Shown: positions 39,350 to 50,468, counted from the first letter of the stretch. The stretch: 64,000 bases of DNA from Rhizophagus irregularis (GCF_026210795.1 NC_089445.1:2976001-3040000), one strand, 5' to 3'. Translations and numbers: made by a program. Notes: generated by a model not told the origin, from the sequence alone.

Positions 39350-40780
39350 GGATTTTTGAAAATTAACCGAAATACTATTATTGCTTCATCATTAACTCAA
39401 TTAACTGATTTTCCATTAACATCATCCAAATGGCAAATCCTTGATATTACTTGGAATAATCACTTTTTGGAGAAGGCAAGAGAATTATTGGACTCAAATA
39501 CTTTTGTTGAATTAAGAAAAAAGGTATGTTTTGTTTTTATTTTGCAAAGGGTGGGTAACTCCTAATATTCGCCGTGATCACTTTGTGAGAATTACTGGTC
39601 TCATTCGCCCAGTAACCACTCCGGGCTCTCATTCCAGGCACCCTAACTTTGTTGTTAGTAAAGTCTGCTAGTTCTGGAGGAGGAGCCAGCTATGTACCTT
39701 CTTTACTACTAAATAAAAATTTAGCATACATTAACAATTTGCTTTCTTATAATAGGCAAATACAGAGCATTCACAATGTAAAAAGATTTGCAAATATTTT
39801 GGCAAGAAGTTATTAAGGAATGTGAAAAAAATCAGAAAATTATTAAGGAAAGTGAAAAAGAAAATACTTTTACTACTGTTACATCTCTTTCAAAAAAAAC
39901 AATTAAATTTTCTGAAAAAAAACTATCAAAAGAAAATACTTTTACTACTGTTGCATCACAACCAAATATATCATTACTTTCAAAAAAAACAGGTAAAAGT
40001 TCTGTTAAAAATCTTTCTGAAACTTTACAACTAGATTTATCTAAAAAGAATATAACATTTATTAATGACTTCTGTTATGATGTATTTCATGAACTTAAAA
40101 TGAATCTTATGCTAATTTATTTTATAAATATACTGAAAAGGATGTTAAAAATAAGGTTATAGAATATCCAATGGATTTATTTACTATAAATTCAAAATTA
40201 GAAAATAATCAATATACAAGTTTAAAAGAATTTGAAAAAGATATTCGTTTAATATTTTGTAATTGTTATACATATAATGATATTAAAAGTAAAGAATATT
40301 GTTCAGGTAAAATATTAGAATCTGTTTTTAATGAAAAATGGAATGAAAAAATTATTCTTTATGATAGACAAACAAGAGAACTGAAAAGAGTAAGAGATAC
40401 TGATACTGATGATACTGATAATACTGATAATACTGATAGATCCTGGAAGAAACAATGTCAAATTTTAGAACAAAATAAAAATAATTTAATATATAGACAG
40501 GTCATTAATGATGCACTCCTTGTTGCTTCAGCATATGAAAGTCTTGTTATAGGTAATATTATACCTTTTATTGAAATTTTAAAGACATTTCTATTAACTA
40601 GATCAAGAATGTCTTTATCTTTAGCAAATGAATCTATGCTTCAGGCAATTATTGAAAGTCTTCTACCATTAAAATATCGTATTCCAGAGCTTTCATTAGT
40701 AATGGATGAAAAAGTTAAAGGGATCAGGTCGCTTTGGTTATTCAGATATTTTTGTTTTGAAAGGAATAGGTGATATTTAC
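39137..40780 (+). pseudogene. Bromodomain + PD-(D/E)XK nuclease-like protein, 5' part
   Basis: The gene is broken several times and cut by the transposon at 40781; its continuation is 63826-64000. ATG 39137 opens a frame (MSTTENYIGFEELV) that matches the downstream exon only if the second duplicate is skipped. An exon of about 39317-39524 ends at GTATGT, and the next starts after TAATAG at about 39756. Further on, frames change near 39800 and 40100. A bromodomain is visible at 40105-40360: EYPMDLFTI, NNQYTSLKEFEKDIRLIF and NCYTYND, with the acetyl-lysine-binding Asn of YN. From about 40600, QAIIESLLPLKYRIPELSL leads, via a one-base insertion at 40720-40722, into GSGRFGYSDIFVLKG, the strand carrying the first catalytic Asp of a PD-(D/E)XK-type fold. 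The nuclease assignment is motif-based inference. Such genes appear to form a family in Rhizophagus, which is recalled rather than checked. Confidence 0.7.
39525..39755 (+). other. Intron with a GC-richer island
   Basis: Between donor GTATGT and acceptor TAATAG lies about 150 bp (39555-39710) of unusually balanced composition (for example GCCCAGTAACCACTCCGGGC, GGAGGAGGAGCCAGC). I found no tRNA-type A/B boxes I would defend. It may be a SINE-like or other insertion within the intron. Confidence 0.35.
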
Positions 40781-41160
40781 TACGGTGTACCGTTTGAACG
40801 AAAAGTGCCAAAATTTCGAAAAATTGATTTTTCGATTTTTGAATTTTCAAAATCTCCTTATAAGGAGATTCTCCTTATAAGGAAAATCTCCTTTTATGGC
40901 AATGTAACGTTACACAAATGCCCAAATAAGGAAGTTAGTGTTACCAAATTTCCTTTTTTGGACGTTTTGTGTAACGTAGATCTATCCTATAAAAGGAAAA
41001 TTTCCTTATAAGGCGATTTTAAAAGTTCAAAATTTCGAAATTTCGAAATTTCAAAAAAAAATTACCATAAAAGGAAATTTTTTTTAAGATTTTTGAAATT
41101 TCGAAATTTCGAAATTTTGAATTTGAAAATCGCCTTTTAAGGAAATTTTCCTTTTATGTA
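40781..41160 (+). repeat. Left TIR, outer part
   Basis: This is the inverse of 63819-63475, with the main difference an extra of about 28 bp (palindromic TTATAAGGAGATTCTCCTTA) near 40859. It contains TGTAACGTTACACAAAT (40903-40919), repeated TTTCGAAATTTCGAAA and paired AAGGAAATTTTCC blocks. The dense short palindromes look like transposase-binding sites, which is inference. Confidence 0.92.
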
Positions 41161-41185
41161 AGGGATCTACGTCGCACAATATTTA
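40965..41185. repeat. Quasi-palindrome able to form a large cruciform
   Basis: The left arm (GTAGATCTATCC ... AAGGCGATTTTAAAAG ... TTTCGAAATTTC) is mirrored by the right arm (GAAATTTCGAAA ... GAAAATCGCCTTTTAAGG ... AGGGATCTAC) around a centre near 41070. The right arm crosses the boundary of the nested element: its first bases AGGGATCTACG pair with CGTAGATCTATCC of the outer TIR. The equivalent structure exists at about 63475-63660. Confidence 0.8.
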
Positions 41186-43106
41186 ATTTATAGTGCCAGC
41201 CAGAATTATAATCTCCTTATACAGAAATTTTGTTTAAAAATATTTTTTTAACAAATCTGGTGGCTAAACTATTTACCCGAATTCCGAAATCATGTGTTAA
41301 TATTTATTTTTACCAAAAATTGGAGTAATCCTGGCCGGATTTAAGAAAAATATTAATGTAACGTTACACAAATTTCCAAAAAAGGAAATTTTGCTTCTCG
41401 CAAAAAATTGGAAATTTGGTTTCACAAATACTCCAAAAAAGGAAATTTACATGGCGATCGCTTAATTCCGGCCAGCATTATAAATTTTTTATATTCTTTA
41501 TTAATTAAAAAAATTTAATTTTTTTTAATAAACTTTTAATTTTTTTTTTAATGATCTATATATACTTTATTAATATTAAGTTCATATACCATATAAACAA
41601 ATTATCATAAGCTATATCCATCCAATAGAATGCAATCATCGAAATAATAAACTTTTAATAAACTTTAACTTTTTAATTTTTTTTAATAATAATAATAATT
41701 ATTATTATTATTATTAGCATTATATTAATTTTTTAATTATGCAAAATAATTATCAATTTTACCAATGGCTGGTATCTTCTAATATTTGTATTTGAATAAT
41801 ACATATTTTTAATGAAGAAAAAGCAATATATGATAAAATTTATATTAATAAAATTTTTAATAATTTTTATTTTTTTTTGTTTTTTTATCAAATTTTCAAT
41901 TATACAAAATAAATATTTATATTTAAGTGATGTATTAAATATGTTTTTAATGAAAAGAAAACAATATATAATGAATTTATTTAATATTCTTTTTAATAAA
42001 TTTTTTTATAATTTTTATATTTTTATTTTTTAATTTTTCTTAAAAAACTTTTTAACTTTTAACTTTTCTTAATAAACTTTTTAATTTTTTTGTTTTCTTT
42101 TATCAAATTATTTTCAATTATACAAAATAATTATCAATTTTACTAATGGCTAGCATTTTCCAATATCTGTATTTAAGCGATATATTAATGTTTTTAATGA
42201 AAAGAAAGCAATATATGATAAAACTTATATAATATTCTTTTTAATAAATTTTTAATAATTTTTATGTTTTTTTTAATAAACTTTTTTTATAAACTTTTTA
42301 ATTTTTCTTAATAAACATTTTAATTTTTTTTAATAAGCTTTTTAATTTTTTTTAATTTTTTTTGTTAATTTTTTTATCAAATTTTCAATTATACAAAATA
42401 ATTATTACTGATTTTATTAATAACTCAATATTTGTATTTAAGTGATATATTAAACATATTTTTAATGAAAAGAAAACAATATATAATAAACTTATTTAAT
42501 ATTCTTTTTAATAAAATTTTTTATAATTTTTATAGGAATATGTTTTTTTTTCACCTGCAATATGTCACATCTTCCTTTTTTTTGGTAATTTTTATATATT
42601 AATTATGTTGATCATTTTGATCACATGACTTTGTTAAGATTTTCCATTTTTTTAAAAAATCCTGGTGTGAAACCTTATGCACTTATTATGTACTATAAGA
42701 AACCTTATACTATATGTATTTTTGACCGCTCTGCAAGTTTTCTTAATATATCAAAAGAGATTTAGATTGTCATTTTGACTTTTATATGTAATATGTTATA
42801 GGAATGCAACATAACACAGGTATGATAAAAAATAAAACCCATTTTTATTTTTTTATTTTTTTATTTTTTAATTTTTCTTAAAAAACTTTTTTTTCTTTTA
42901 ACTTTTCTTAATAAACTTTTTAATTTTTTTTGTTTTTTTTTGTCAAATTATTTTCAATTATACAAAATGATTATCAATTTTACTAATGATTAGCATTTTC
43001 CAATATTTGTATTTAAACGATATATTAATATTTTTAATAGTGAGAAAGCAATATATGATAAAACTTATATAATATTCTTTTTAAATAATTTTTATTTTCA
43101 AATTAG

Positions 43107-43650
43107 AGGACAAGGTGAAGATTTTATTAAAAAAGTATTACAAAATATATTAGGAGTTACAGCAAAATCAGAAAAATTTCAAAAGTTTCAACAGTTGGCA
43201 TTAGAAGTGAAAGTTGAAACTCTTTTAACAACAAAATTACAAAAAGATTTTAAAATATCACTTACAGAGGCACAGACACTTATGGCTAATATTTTAATTA
43301 GATTTATCTTAGCATTTAAAGAATTAATATGGAAACCAAGATGTGAACAAGTTATTTTATGGGAAAAAAGAAGAGGCATTTCCAGAACAGATAAAATTAC
43401 TTCAGAATCCAAGGGAAAGGACAATTCAAATCAACCTTCAGAATCCAAAGTAAAAGACAATTCAAATAAACTTTCAAATAAAGTTAAAAATCTACAAACA
43501 GGAAAAATAGATCAATTACAGAGGTCAGTCTCCTTGGTAAAAAAATCAATGGATACCTTTGTAAGGAAATACATATGTGAGGATTGGATTCCAATAAAAA
43601 AGAAAGTTGATAAGGTTACATTATACATGAGCAAGAAATTACTGGATTGA
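43107..43650 (+). pseudogene. 3' terminal exon-like frame, possibly LINE-type ORF tail
   Basis: The frame is open from a TTAG acceptor at about 43103-43106, preceded by a pyrimidine tract, to a TGA at 43648-43650 (about 180 codons). It has no ATG near its beginning, so it reads as the last exon or tail of a larger protein. Normal codon complexity contrasts with the surrounding T-rich repeats. Seen in it: EDFIKKVLQNILGV, then NILIRFILAFKELIWKPRCE, then a polar Ser/Asn/Lys segment with the duplicated ESKGKDNSNQ / ESKVKDNSNK, then a basic C-terminus. The phrase IWKPRCEQVI-WE resembles C-terminal segments of fungal non-LTR reverse-transcriptase ORFs as I recall them, but this is weak. It could be a gene fragment captured by the nested element. 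Confidence 0.4.
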
Positions 43651-44141
43651 TAGTTCCAAAATAATATTCTTATTCTGTTCTCAATTATATTTATAATTTT
43701 AGACATATATTCTATTACTAATTTTATTTTATTAATATTTTTATTTTTATATTTATTTTTGTTTTTATTTTTGTATTTGTTGGTGTTTTTATTTTTGTAT
43801 TTGTTGGTGTTTATTATTTTTATTTTAATTATTATGTTTATAGTTTATAGTAGGCTATTTTGGTTTGCTTTTAATTACTTTTATTCTTAATTCTACTAAT
43901 AGTATAATATCTAATGTTTGATCGGACTGGCCTGGTACTGGAAGTATCATTCATAGAATATTTGTGATTATTATGTAATCCGAATATATTCTAATAAAAT
44001 GGTACATGATTCAACATTTAAAAAAAAAAAAAATAATTTTTATATTTTTTTTAATAAATTACAATAAACTTTTTTTATAAACTTTTTAATTTTTCTTAAT
44101 GAACATTTTAATTTTTTTTTTTTTTATCAAATTTTCAATTA

Positions 44142-44297
44142 CAATCAACCCTTGTTATAACGAACCCTAGATTCCAGACCTCAATTTCACTATATAGTTA
44201 TAGTGAAGATTTTAAGAAATTTAATTGGTTAATTCATTATAACAAGGGGAAATTTATTATAGTTGTCTGAAAAATTCACTATATCAAGGGTTGACTG
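44142..44297. mobile_element. 156-bp pogo-like MITE with an empty-site control
   Basis: The ends are CAATCAACCCTTGTTATAAC and its inverse GTTATAATG.../...TATCAAGGGTTGACTG, with TA on both sides (44140-44141, 44298-44299). Removing the MITE and one TA restores TTTCAATTATACAAAATAAT, exactly the sequence of the sister repeat copies (for example near 42115). The insertion is therefore proven inside this window. CAGTCAACCC-type ends and a TA target fit Tc1/mariner pogo-Fot1 relatives. No coding capacity. Confidence 0.93.
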
Positions 44298-46344
44298 TAT
44301 ACAAAATAATTATCAATTTTACTAATAGCTAGCATTTTCCAATATCTGTATTTAAGCGATATATTAATGTTTTTAATGAAAAGAAAGCAATATATAATAA
44401 AACTTATATAATATTTTTTTTAAATAATTTTTATATTTTTTTTAATAAATTATAATAAACTTTTTTATAAACTTTTTAATTTTTCTTAATAAACATTTTA
44501 ATTTTTTTTTAATAAGCTTTTTAATTTTTTTAATAAACATTTTAATTTTTTTTTTTAACAAATTTTTAATTATACAAAATAATTATTAATTTTACTAATG
44601 GCTTAATATTTGTATTTAAGTAATATATTAAATATGTTTTTAATAAAAAGAAAACAATATATACAATATATAATGAACTTATTTAATATTCTTTTTAATA
44701 AATTTTTTTATAATTATTATATTTTATCTTTTAATTTTTCTTAAAAAACTTTTTAACTTTTTTCTTAATAAACTTTTTAATTTTTTTTTGTTTTTTTTGT
44801 CAAATTATTTTCAATTATACAAAATGATTTTCAATTTTACTAATGGCTAGCATTTTCCAATATCTGTATTTAAGCGATATATTAATATTTTTAATAAAGA
44901 AAAAGCAATATATGATAAAACTTATATAATATTCTTTTTAATAAATTTTTTAATAAATATTCTTTTTAATTAATATTCTTTTCTTTTTAATAAATTGTTT
45001 TAATAAATATTCTTTTTTTTATAAATTAAAATTAATATAAATTTGAAAATCATAAAATAAGCATATCTTAATCTGTTTTATAAGTTTACTTAAAGAAAAA
45101 AAATAGTTTTTAATTACTATTTTTAACTTTATATTTAAACGAAGATTTTGCTAATTATATCCAAAAATAGAAAAACAAGAAAATGGCATTTAAAACCTCA
45201 TTTTGTATTTTAAGTAAACTTATAGAGCAGATTAAAATAGTACATTTATATATTTAAAAGATTGTATTATTTTATATATATGGTGAAAATTTTATTTAGA
45301 AAAAAATTTTTTTTTGAAATTATATAATTTACTTCTACTTTAGACATTTTTCAAAAAAGAAAGTGTAATGCATTATATATGTAATGAATAAATTTACTTA
45401 TAATAAAATAATATAAAAAGGATATTAAAGGCAAATATTGGAGAGACTTATTGGAAAAAATATAAAAAATTTATTAAAAAAAAAATTTTATTAATTTGCA
45501 TTTTAGGTAAAATTATCTAAAATAAAATTTAGCAGTTTAAACAATTGTTAAAATTTAGCCTACAACATTACCACTAGCTAATAATAAATAATAACAGATT
45601 AATTATTGAAAATAAAAAATAGAAAGTATAATGTCTGTAATAAATAGCTTTTTTAGTATTATTACAAAATTTTTCTTATATAATCATAGCAAAAATTTAT
45701 CACCTTATATAATAAATACTTTAAATACTCTTCACATTTCCATTTTTATAAGTATTCTAAAAACAGAATTTTTTCAGTAATTAAAATCTATTTATTATGA
45801 TCTTATTTATCATATGGTTCATAATGTTAGCCAAAAAATCATGAAAAAAAAATTTTGTAGTAATACTACTAATAAATTAAATAAAAATTAAAGAATATAA
45901 AAGAATATTAAAAAGAATATTAAAAAAATTATCACACTATAATTAAGCTATAATGCTGGCCGGAATTAAGTGATCGCCATATAAATTTCCTTTTTTGGAG
46001 TATTTGTGAAACCAAATTTCCAATTTTTGCGAGAAGTAAAATTTCCTTTTTTGGAAATTTGTGTAACGTTACATTAATAATTTTCTTAAATCCGCCCAGA
46101 ATTACTCCAATTTTTGGTAGAAATTAAATATTTCCTTTTTTGAAAAATTGATCACAAGTAATTGTAAAATTAATAAAATCAATTATAATTCCGGCCAGAA
46201 TTACAATCACATGATTTCGGAATTCGGGTAAATAGTTTAGCCACCAGATTTGTTAAAAAAATATTTTTAAACAAAATTTCCGTATAAGGAGATTATAATT
46301 CTGGCTGACACTATAAATTAAATATTGTGCAATGTAGATCCCTT

Positions 46345-46515
46345 ACATAAACACCCCATTCGCCTGATCGGCAAAGGATATAACCTTATCCATCGTGTCT
46401 CAAATGCATAGGTTATATCCTCCATGGAAACCACGGTTTTTATTGGCCAATACTAAGCAGTGATCATGTGACCTTATAAGTGTAGACATTTTATCCTCGT
46501 AACTTAAGGACATAA
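46345..46515 (+). repeat. Left TIR, inner single-copy part
   Basis: This resumes the terminal repeat after the nested element and is the near-exact inverse of about 63310-63475. It includes CACCCCATTCGCCTGATCGG, AACCACGGTTTTTATTGGCC and GATCATGTGACCTTATAAGT. An internal inverted pair GGATATAACC / GGTTATATCC forms a hairpin. It contains the motif TGATCGGCAA (46365-46374), also found upstream of two genes of the element. Confidence 0.92.
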
Positions 46516-48345
46516 TTGTCTTAATAAATTTTGAGGACATGTTTGTCCTTGTAATGTTGAGGACATTTTTGTCCTCGTAATAATCTTGAGGACATTTCTG
46601 TCCTTGTAAATTTTGAGGACATGTTTGTCCTCATAATCTTGAAGGACATTGTTGTCCTTGTAAATTTTGAGGACATGTTTGTCCTTGTAATCTTGAGGAT
46701 ATTGCTGTCCTTGTAAATTTTGAGGACATTGCTGTTTTTGTAAATTTTGAGGACATGTTTGTCCTTGTAAATTGTAATGTTGAGGACATTTTTGTCCTCG
46801 TAATAATCTTGAGGACATTTCTGTCCTTGTAAATTTTGAGGACATGTTTGTCCTCATAATCTTGAAGGACATTGTTGTCCTTGTAAATTTTGAGGACATG
46901 TTTGTCCTTGTAATCTTGAGGATATTGCTGTCCTTGTAAATTTTGAGGACATTGCTGTTTTTGTAAATTTTGAAAACATGTTTGTCCTTGTAAATTGTAA
47001 TGTTGAGGACATTTTTGTCCTCGTAATAATCTTGAGGACATTTCTGTCCTTGTAAATTTTGAGGACATGTTTGTCCTCATAACCTTGAAGGACATTGTTG
47101 TCCTTGTAAATTTTGAGGACATGTTTGTCCTTGTAATCTTGAGGACATTGTTGTCCTTGTAAATTTTGAGGACATGTTTGTCCTTGTAATCTTGAGGACA
47201 TTGCTGTCCTTGTAGATTTTGAGGACATGTTTGTCCTTGTAATCTTGAAGACATTGCTGTCCTTGTAAATTTTGAGGACATGTTTGTCCTTGTAATGTTG
47301 AGGGCATTGTTGTCCTTGTAAATTTTGAGGACATGTTTGTCCTTGTAATCTTGAGGACATTGCTGTCCTTGTAGATTTTGAGGACATGTTTGTCCTTGTA
47401 ATCTTGAGGACATTGCTGTCCTTGTAGATTTTGAGGACATTGTTGTCCTTGTAAATTTTGAGGACATGTTTGTCCTTGTAATCTTGAGGACATTGTTATT
47501 CTTGTAAATTTTGAGAAATTTTGAAATTGTGATTCTCGTAATTTTGATGATATTGCTATTCTCATAATTTTGATTGTTCTTGTAAATTTTGAGGACACTA
47601 TATCCTTATAAATTTGAGGACATTTTTGTCCTTATAATTTGAAAACATTTTTGTTCTTGTAATTTGAGAACATTATTGTCCCTATAATTTGAGAATATTT
47701 TTGTCCTCATAATTTCGAGGACATTTTTGACCTCATAGTTTGATGATATTGTTATACTTGTAATTTGAGCTTGTAAATTTGAGACCATTTTTGTTCTTGT
47801 AATTTTAATTATATTGCTGTCCTCATAATTTGAGGACATTTTTGTCCTCATAATTTTGATGATATTGTTGCCCTCGTAAATTTAAGGATATTATTGTCCT
47901 TATAATTTTACAGACATTTTTGTACTCGTAATTTTGATGGTATTGCTGTCCTCATAATTTAAGGATGTTTTTGTCCTTGTAATTTGAGGACATTTTTGTC
48001 CTTGTAATTTTGATTATATTGCTGTCCTCATAAGTTGAGGACATTTTTGTCCTCGTAATTTTAATGATATTGTTATCCTCATAATTTGAGGACATTATTG
48101 TCCTTGTAGTCTTGCCCTATAAAAAAATTTTGTGCTTTATTTGTGCCAAATGGGTTAATCATATGATATTTATTTAGAATTTGTTTGAATTTTATATAAT
48201 TTTTAGTACAAATTTCGAATAAATATTGCATGATTAGCCCATTTGGCACAAATTTAGCACAAACCTTTTTTATAGGGCTGATGACATTGTTGTCCTTGTA
48301 AATTTTAGGACATTAGTAAATTTGAGACATTTTTTTATGTCCTCA
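46500..48345. repeat. Left minisatellite arm (GAGGACA-TGTCCTC palindromes)
   Basis: This is a tandem array of 26- and 27-bp units. Each carries a hairpin core GGACA-n-TGTCC, for example TTGAGGACATGTTTGTCCTTGTAA. From 46500 to 47510 the two unit types alternate as a regular 53-bp dimer; from there to 48110 units are more diverged. Because 53 is not a multiple of three, all three frames are read in rotation, which produces the long but meaningless minus-strand open frames here. The array is inverted relative to the right arm. Confidence 0.95.
48115..48277. mobile_element. MITE, CCCTATAAAAAA relative of the CCC...GGG family
   Basis: The ends are CCCTATAAAAAAATTTTGTG and its inverse ending TTTTATAGGG. 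The subterminal CCAAATGGGTTAATCAT / ATGATTAGCCCATTTGG arms resemble those of the 35861 and 48428 copies. The flanking TTG and CTG suggest a 3-bp target duplication with one change. It sits in a minisatellite unit of the left arm, so it is younger than the array. Confidence 0.8.
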
Positions 48346-48427
48346 TGATTCATATTTTTTGTATAGTGGTAATTTAAAATTAACTTTTATTTCATTATTT
48401 AAAATGTTAAAATGTATTAATATTATT

Positions 48428-48578
48428 CCCAGTAAATAGTTTTTGTATTAATTTGTACCAAATGGGCTCATCCATATATAATTTGGCTTAAATTTGGATT
48501 ATTTTTTGCATAAATTTGAGCTAATTTCGAGCCAATGAGCCCGTTTGGTATAAATTTATACAAAAACTATTTACTGGG
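48428..48578. mobile_element. MITE, CCCAGTAAATAG family, copy 2
   Basis: Its ends and arms are the same as at 35861-36021, with about 11 bp deleted in the middle. ATT flanks it on both sides (48425-48427, 48579-48581). Length 151 bp. It lies at the inner edge of the left minisatellite arm, between that and the HMG-box-like gene. Confidence 0.92.
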
Positions 48579-48911
48579 ATTTAATGGACATATCACATAT
48601 ATATACACATATATATATGAAAAGCTCTAAATATTACATAAAAATAAGACTTTATAAATGCAAAAAAATTTGTTCTTATAAACAACCTGTAATGTAAGAA
48701 ATGCGGAAATCAATTTTATGATTATTTAATCAATCTTTAAGATTATTATTTCTTTTCATCTGTTTATTAATGAAAAATTAATTAATTCAAATGTATTGAT
48801 TAAATTATAATATAGCAACAGATTTGATTACATGAATTAAACTTGTTGAGTATTTTATTTATTATTGATTAATATTATTATTCTTATTGCACTAATTAGT
48901 TCACCAATATC

Positions 48912-50445
48912 CTATTCATTTTGTTCAAATCTAATGTTATAAAGTGAATCCAGAACTTTAATTCTTTCTTCTTCTTTAAGATTAGAATAATCCTGAAATT
49001 CAACATCTAATGGCCATCCTATAACTTTATATGAAGTTTGTGTTTTCCATCTTTTATATGGTATATTATTACCTTTTACATCTTGTTCTATAATATAATT
49101 ACAGTAAATGTTATTTTTAAATTAAACTTGAATTAAAATTAATTGAATACTTACCAAACTTTTGCCGCAAAATAAATCTTACTTTATTTCTTGTTTCAAT
49201 GCTATTAGGTTTTGAAATATTGATAGCAGATAGATTAAAAGTATGTCCAGTTTCAGATTCATCTGGCAAAATTTCAGATGACTTAGTTTCAGCAACAGAT
49301 TTGATTACTCCTTCATTTTCTTATATACAGAATAAATACATACAGGTTGTTGTTAAAAAATCAAATGTAATATATAATAATATATGAACATTATATACCT
49401 TTTTTTTTTAAAATAGAGAAACAACGAAATGGAATGATTGCATCACTTAAGTTGCTATAAGTCTGATAAAATTCTTCACCAATATTTGATCCAAACCAAT
49501 GACTTCTAAGCTCATCATAATTGGATACAGCCAATGTAATAAACTCCATGCCACAAGTAACATGTAAAGTTCGAAACTACAAGTTGTAATTTATTATTAT
49601 TACAAAATTAGATAGATACTACCAAGATAATATTAATTTACCATTTTTCGGATATCTTGAATTCCATTATTTAGTTGTGTTTTTCGTGATTTTGCATTTG
49701 TAATAAATGAGTTTTGCTCTTTAACACGTAAATTTGCAGCATTTTTAGCTTCTTCTTCATAATATTTACGTGTATCATTATTTAATGCATTCCATGCATC
49801 TGCACAGAGTTTTTGGGACCCTTTATCTTTAATATTTAAGCCTTTAAAATAAAGTAAAATTGTTAAAACATTGAAATTTAAATTTTAAGTAATATAAATC
49901 AGTTTAAAAAGTAACACCTTTTCCATGTGTTGCCCACCAATTAGATTGCCAAATATTAAATCCACTGATTTTTCTTTGTTTTCTAATAGCAGGTTCTCTA
50001 TAATCTTTCATTACACTCTAATATAAAATGAGCATTTTAAATATCAAATTTTTAAGGATTAAACATTATTAAGTTTGCCTACCTTAATAAAATATGAATG
50101 CACATTAAGTTCATTAGCTAATAATTCAATTTCAGAATCATGCTGTTGCTGCAAATTTTTAATTTTTGCAAATGCTTCTACATTTAATTCTGAAACTATA
50201 AATTGTTAAATTATTAGTATTTATTCCTTTTTTAAAAAAAATTACTAAATAAAATATTTTATTAAATTAAATTTATAAAATTTGCATTTAATAAAATCTA
50301 GTATATCAACCCATTATACTGTTTAGCCAAAAATATATTTTAGTTTTTTTATTCTATTTTTCTATTCTTTGTTAGCATATATTCTTGTATTTTATAAATA
50401 TTTACCACTTAAGTCAGAATCTAAGTCAAAGTTATTATTTTCCAT
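48912..50445 (-). CDS. HMG-box-like protein, accessory gene of the KDZ element
   Basis: About seven short exons on the minus strand run from ATG 50445 to a TAG ending at 48912; the first junctions checked are in phase (50445-50406 to 50195, then 50018). The middle exons read SGFNIWQSNWWATHGKG and then DAWNALNNDTRKYYEEEAK, the spacing and aromatic pattern of an HMG-box (F-x2-W/F ... W-x2-L ... YYEEEA), a minor-groove DNA-bending fold. The C-terminal part has YKVIGWPLDVEFQDYSNL, followed by an acidic-basic tail. It lies 255 bp from the coiled-coil gene in the same orientation, inside the transposon. Role as an end-bending cofactor is inference. ACGCGT and TGATCGGCAA lie 24 and 61 bp upstream of the ATG. 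The domain call is by eye and a divergent fold is possible. Confidence 0.65.
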
Positions 50446-50468
50446 CTCAATGAACGAAGCCAAGAATA

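Larger units (their letters stand above)
41690..44960. repeat. T-rich array of a ~200-300-bp unit
   Basis: At least seven diverged copies of a block recur near 41745, 42115, 42385, 42955, 44300, 44575 and 44815: CAATTATACAAAATAATTAT, CAATTTTACTAATGGCTAGC, ATTTTCCAATATCTGTATTT, AAGCGATATATTAATG and AAAGCAATATATGATAAAAC. Spacers are TTTTTAATAAACTTTTT runs of variable length. The exon-like block 43107-43650 and the MITE at 44142 interrupt the series. Confidence 0.85.
41161..46343. mobile_element. Nested 5.2-kb foldback-like element inside the left TIR
   Basis: The ends AGGGATCTACGTCGCACAAT (41161) and its near-inverse GATCCCT (46343) begin inverted repeats of about 345 and 395 bp, with long identical stretches (for example CAAATCTGGTGGCTAAAC and ACCCGAATTCCGAAATCATG). 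TA is present at 41159-41160 and 46344-46345, consistent with a TA target duplication. However, the TIR-like identity can be extended outward as TTATGTA/TACATAA, so the exact ends are uncertain. The right TIR of the host element (63475) runs straight across the equivalent point, which confirms insertion. The interior is a T-rich repeat array plus one exon-like frame (43107-43650). No transposase seen. Confidence 0.75.

Noticed and set aside
39555-39710. tRNA or tRNA-derived SINE in the intron
   Set aside because: Balanced composition drew attention, but no convincing A and B boxes or cloverleaf could be drawn.
41812-42033. Phe/Ile/Lys-rich frame resembling a membrane peptide
   Set aside because: Translation of the T-rich repeat unit; recurs with the array.
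41159-46345. A long (7-bp) target duplication TTATGTA/TACATAA for the nested element
   Set aside because: These are inverse, not direct, copies, so they cannot be a target duplication; only the central TA fits, and the true ends stay uncertain.
46504-47851. Several long overlapping minus-strand frames
   Set aside because: They are translations of the 53-bp minisatellite in rotating frames, with no start context and no non-repeat sequence.
46500-48110. CRISPR-like array
   Set aside because: Units are adjacent palindromic repeats without unique spacers, in a eukaryotic transposon.
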